NCBI GenBank assembly: GCA_040878325.1 | Contig: JBBDMM010000012.1 | Coordinates: 59,053-123,052 of the forward strand | DNA: 64,000 nt | Reading direction: 5' to 3' | Source of the DNA: Acidimicrobiia bacterium | GTDB lineage: Bacteria > Actinomycetota > Acidimicrobiia > Spongiisociales > UBA11373 | In this document: one piece after another, positions 60,873 to 64,000 of the stretch | Numbering within the stretch: the first letter of the stretch is position 1 | Layout of the letters: each line of letters starts with the position of its first letter | Position numbers and translations under genes: made by a program | Notes under the pieces: model-generated | Databases searched by the model: none | What the model saw: only the letters and a program-made list of their open reading frames with translations | Told to the model about the DNA's origin: nothing

Positions 60873-63068
60873 TTACGCCTGCCGCGAGAAGTGGGTCGAC
60901 ATGGACCAAATCACGCTCAGGGCGGCGAAGCCGACCACCACGAAACACCATTCAGGGCACGCCAGGGGGATGAACCAGGCGAGGAAGGGGACGAAGGCGA
61001 AGGGGATTACCCAGCACCATTTCGGCTCGAGGATCGTGCGCCAGCCGTGGCCGTGTGATGCGAACCACCAGCCGATGAACACGAGGAACGCAAACGGGAA
61101 CCACCACCCCCACCACGGAGTGAGCCATATCACCCAGATGTAGATCCAGGCGACATAACCCAAGAACACGCCGTACAGCGAGGGTCGCCACCACGGCCTG
61201 CCTGCCGCCCGCGCCCAGAGGTAGAACGCCACCAGCGGCAACCAGAACAGGGGCAACAGCAGGCCCCAGGTGGGTGATCCGACGACGACCATGCCAAGGA
61301 TCAGGGCAGCCAGGTATCCGCCGACAACAAACAGCATCCACGGTCGCCAGAACGGCTGGCGGCGGGCCCACAGCCACGTGTAGCCGCCGATTAGCGGGAA
61401 CCAGGCGAGGAGCGGCCACCACCACCAGGCCGGTCCCCAGAACCAGAGGCCGGCGAGCAAGAAGGGCACCCAGACGAAGATCACGATGAACCACGGGATC
61501 CAACAAGTCCACCACTGTGCGCCCATCAACCGCAGGTACATCACAGCGACAAGGAATCCGGCGAAGAGGGCGACGACGCCCCAGCACCACCAGCAGGTGT
61601 CGACCGAGCCGGCGACCGAGGGGGTACCGGTGGTCGTCGTGGTGACGGGCGTCGAGGTCGTGGTGGCGACCGGAAGGGTGGTGGTGGCGGCGATCGGCAC
61701 GGTGGTCGTGGTGGTAGGCGGCGGCGGCTCGATCGTCGTGCCCACGGCGAGGTCGTAGATCGGGAACTCATCATCGAACCGGGTGGGGTCGGCGCTGCTG
61801 CCGATTTCTCCTTCGAGGACCACTCGTCGGTGTTGGTTGGACAAGAACTGCGAGTCTTCTTCCTGCAGGAACCCGCCCTGGAGGAAGACCTCGAGGTCTC
61901 CACCCTCGTACTCGATGCCCGTCCGGAACAAGAGGGCGCCATCGGGGCCCATGATGTAGCCCTCGATGGGATCGCCGCGCTCGGAACCCAAGCCCGAGAA
62001 AGTCTCAGAGGCCCCAGCGTGGGTTTGGAAGCCTCCGTAGGGCGGAGACTCTGTCGAGCCATTCGGGCGGAGCGCCCACTGGACATAGTCCGAGAAGAAG
62101 CCGTCGGGCGGCAACGGCCCCCACGGAGTATCGGGATAGATCTTCAGCCATAGCTCGCCGTCCTCGTCGACGAACACGTCGAAATCGGTCAAGTCGAACA
62201 AGCCAGGGAGCCCGGGAATGATGGGGCCGTTGAACCCAAGGTAGGGGAAGAAGGCGGTGGGGCCGAGCGGCACCCCCGGCGCCGTCACCACCCGGCTGCG
62301 GGCCGGGTTGAACGGCGCATCCTTTACGTCGAAAGTAAGCCGCCCGGAGATGTCCACCCCGGTCCCGAACACCTCGGGAACCGCCTCGACTCCCATCAAG
62401 ATGGTGTTCCCCGAAATGAGCGCAAACCCCGAGTAGTCGTTGGTGACGATTTCCCCGTTCTCGAACGAGTAGAAGGACAGACTCCAGGGGTCGGGGCCGT
62501 ACGACAGGCTCAACACGAAAGCGCCGCCGTTCCAGACGTCGTCGGGGAGATCCGGGAGGGGCTCCCACGCTTCGAGGCCGGGGATCCCGAGCACGAAGTC
62601 CCATTGCTGATACAACTGACCCGGTCCCCCCAGCGGAATCTCCCCGCCCATGACGATCGTGGTCACCGCGTAGAGCGTGCCGACGGTCGGGCCCCCGTTC
62701 ACCGAGCCCGAGAGAGTCTCGTCCATCGCGAAATCACCGAAGTCGGGGAGAGCCTCCGGGTCCAGAAATCGAACATAGTTGAAGCCGATGGTCGTCGGGA
62801 CGGTCCACGGCGCCTCGTCCTCGCTGATGGTTGCCGGCACCGAGGCGTCGCCTCCCCATCCGAAGGCCGACCAGTTGTCCCCCACCCCCAGCAGCCCGTC
62901 GCCCCAGCGAGGCACCTGTTCGGCGTCGAACCCGAACCGGTCGATCAGGAGGTCTTCCAGTTCGGAGGGAATGGCTACCGACTGCCCTCCGGATGCGACG
63001 GTGACCGGGAGCAGCGCCGACAGCAGCACTGCCCCCAGCAACACCCTCGACCTGCCGATGCGGCGCAC
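60873..63068 (-). CDS. Large secreted/membrane protein with four Trp-rich two-helix repeats
   Basis: 731 residues. Signal peptide (VLLGAVLLSALLPVTVASG), an extracellular beta-rich domain of ~430 residues (residues ~30-460, with Asp-rich turns), a Thr/Pro linker (TTTTTVPIAATTTLPV), then ~244 residues that are 16% Trp (39 Trp counted) with about nine membrane helices. This part consists of four tandem ~52-residue units starting near residues 518, 571, 622 and 673, each with two helices and a W-x-P-W-like entry. No family is recognised. Confidence 0.8.
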   Translation of the reverse strand: MRRIGRSRVLLGAVLLSALLPVTVASGGQSVAIPSELEDLLIDRFGFDAEQVPRWGDGLLGVGDNWSAFGWGGDASVPATISEDEAPWTVPTTIGFNYVRFLDPEALPDFGDFAMDETLSGSVNGGPTVGTLYAVTTIVMGGEIPLGGPGQLYQQWDFVLGIPGLEAWEPLPDLPDDVWNGGAFVLSLSYGPDPWSLSFYSFENGEIVTNDYSGFALISGNTILMGVEAVPEVFGTGVDISGRLTFDVKDAPFNPARSRVVTAPGVPLGPTAFFPYLGFNGPIIPGLPGLFDLTDFDVFVDEDGELWLKIYPDTPWGPLPPDGFFSDYVQWALRPNGSTESPPYGGFQTHAGASETFSGLGSERGDPIEGYIMGPDGALLFRTGIEYEGGDLEVFLQGGFLQEEDSQFLSNQHRRVVLEGEIGSSADPTRFDDEFPIYDLAVGTTIEPPPPTTTTTVPIAATTTLPVATTTSTPVTTTTTGTPSVAGSVDTCWWCWGVVALFAGFLVAVMYLRLMGAQWWTCWIPWFIVIFVWVPFLLAGLWFWGPAWWWWPLLAWFPLIGGYTWLWARRQPFWRPWMLFVVGGYLAALILGMVVVGSPTWGLLLPLFWLPLVAFYLWARAAGRPWWRPSLYGVFLGYVAWIYIWVIWLTPWWGWWFPFAFLVFIGWWFASHGHGWRTILEPKWCWVIPFAFVPFLAWFIPLACPEWCFVVVGFAALSVIWSMSTHFSRQA

Positions 63069-63101
63069 TCCCCCTCGCCTCTCCTCGATCGTGCCGAGAG
63101 C

Positions 63102-63827
63102 CTACCGATTGTTTCGAGGGCGCGCCCGGAGAATCCATCGGACCCCAAGCAGCCGCGGCAACTCGAGCTGGGCTGCCAGGAGTGGATCCCGGCTTGCCCG
63201 GGCCGGACCCACCCCGAGCTCGACCATGTCGTCGAGACCCCAACCGACCCGGGCGGCGGCACCGAGCAACTCGGACATGGTGCGGTGGTGGAACCGGATC
63301 GGAAGCTCGCCCGCCTGTTCCTCGGTGAATCCGTGGGCGAAGTAGCGGCCCCACCGCCACAGCACTTCCCCGTCTGAAGGGTCGACCACCGGGGCGGAAT
63401 CCGGGGCCGTGATCAGTGGATGGTTGGCGACCAGCGCCAGCACTCCCCCATCTTTGGTCACCCGGGCCGCCTCCTCGAGGAGCCGGACCCACTCGGTGAG
63501 GTGTTCCATCACCAGGATGATTGCCACCCCGTCTACGGAGTCATCTGCAATGAAGTCGATGTCGGGGAGCCGGCCGATCGCCACCGGGGCGTGGCCGCGG
63601 GCAACCGAGATCAGGCGGGGCGAGGCATCGATACCGATTCCACTCGACCCGTTCGCAGCCAGAGCCTCCAGCAGCCGCCCTTCCCCGCACCCGAGGTCGA
63701 GATAGGTGTAAGCCGCCTGGGGTCGAAGCATCGCGAGCGCGAGCGGCATCACCTCCTCGGCGTATGCCAGGTCGGAGGAGACCTCTCCAAGCCACCACTC
63801 GGCGAGATCCTCGCCCCACTCGGTCAC
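63102..63827 (-). CDS. Class I SAM-dependent methyltransferase
   Basis: 241 residues. SAM motif LDLGCGEGRLLEAL, acidic residue in GIGIDASPRLI, and the post-motif region VDGVAIILVMEHLTEWVRLLEEAARVTKDGGVLAL. The substrate is unknown. GTG 63827 overlaps a stop codon as GTGA inside the first unit of a 62-bp tandem repeat, and matches the coupling used throughout this genome. The frame continues into the repeat but lacks a better start. Confidence 0.8.
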   Translation of the reverse strand: MTEWGEDLAEWWLGEVSSDLAYAEEVMPLALAMLRPQAAYTYLDLGCGEGRLLEALAANGSSGIGIDASPRLISVARGHAPVAIGRLPDIDFIADDSVDGVAIILVMEHLTEWVRLLEEAARVTKDGGVLALVANHPLITAPDSAPVVDPSDGEVLWRWGRYFAHGFTEEQAGELPIRFHHRTMSELLGAAARVGWGLDDMVELGVGPARASRDPLLAAQLELPRLLGVRWILRARPRNNR

Positions 63828-64000
63828 GACCGGAGCACCTCCCGCAAGAACCTGCACTCGCAGACCGCCGCCATCGCATTCGGGGTCACGACCGGAGCAC
63901 CTCCCGCAAGAACCTGCACTCGCAGACCGCCGCCATCGCATTCGGGGTCACGACCGGAGCACCTCCCGCAAGAACCTGCACTCGCAGACCGCCGCCATCG
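63824..64000. repeat. 62-bp tandem repeat, at least 2.8 copies, running off the window
   Basis: Units begin at 63824, 63886 and 63948 (tcacgaccggagcacc...), with no difference seen between copies; the third is cut by the window end. Each unit contains the GTGA overlap and, on the minus strand, the C-terminal codons AMAAVCECRFLREVLRS and a stop, probably the end of an upstream gene. The period is not a multiple of 3. It may be a real minisatellite or an assembly artefact. Confidence 0.9.

Noticed and set aside
63824..64000. Possible CRISPR array
   Set aside because: The 62-bp units are directly adjacent and apparently identical, with no spacers, and contain coding sequence ends.

Overview
The window is high-GC DNA from an actinobacterium. 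The firmest evidence is a complete Pup-proteasome locus (mpa, dop, pup, prcB, prcA, pafA, pafB, pafC) joined to tatA, tatC and helY in the same order as in mycobacteria, plus tlyA next to a HAD phosphatase, trmI next to mpa, and the uvrC-rapZ-yvcK-pgk-tpiA-secG backbone. Secreted proteins carry Thr/Pro-rich linkers, and many starts are GTG or TTG inside four-base stop/start overlaps. A deep lineage such as Acidimicrobiia would fit, but this is an inference and no rRNA gene is present to test it.

Layout. 1-2.8 kb: tlyA (cut by the window edge), a small acidic protein, rhomboid protease, HAD phosphatase and a DUF1015 protein. 2.8-18.7 kb: one long minus-strand block. Read in its direction of transcription it holds the proteasome genes, PafA, the PafBC regulator, Tat secretion, HelY helicase, a degenerate lipid-kinase-like protein, a DUF4193 zinc-ribbon protein, GNAT and M20 peptidase. 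18.9-33 kb: ferredoxin, trmI, small membrane proteins, pyrophosphatase, two transporters, a cysteine-desulfurase-like enzyme, secreted proteins, a stress-type segment (PRC-barrel protein and two tiny membrane peptides, all with SigF/SigB-like promoters), a DEAD-box helicase and an alpha/alpha-toroid protein. 33.2-36 kb: an adenylate-cyclase/STAND ATPase regulator.

36-42.3 kb is accessory DNA next to tRNA-Leu(GAG). An 11-base string from the 3' end of the tRNA (GTGTCGGAGAG) recurs three times to the left, as expected for attachment-site copies. The interval carries a secreted protein, a SIR2/DUF4917-like protein that is a candidate defence gene, a membrane zinc-ribbon protein, a plasmid-type replication initiator and a large serine recombinase whose last ~34 codons run antisense through the tRNA. 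This is the best candidate for an undescribed mobile system.

42.4-56.7 kb: an oligopeptide-type ABC transporter (two ATPases, two permeases) with three solute-binding lipoproteins interleaved with secG, gpmA, tpiA and pgk. 56.7-64 kb: yvcK, rapZ, ogt and uvrC, then a large secreted protein ending in four tandem Trp-rich two-helix membrane repeats, and a methyltransferase whose start lies at the edge of a 62-bp tandem repeat running off the window.

Dispersed heptanucleotide inverted repeats (pafA/pafB and secG/gpmA gaps) and a shorter direct array at 24.17 kb form a small repeat family. Several genes appear to have leaderless promoters, with a TANNNT box 6-7 nt before the start codon.
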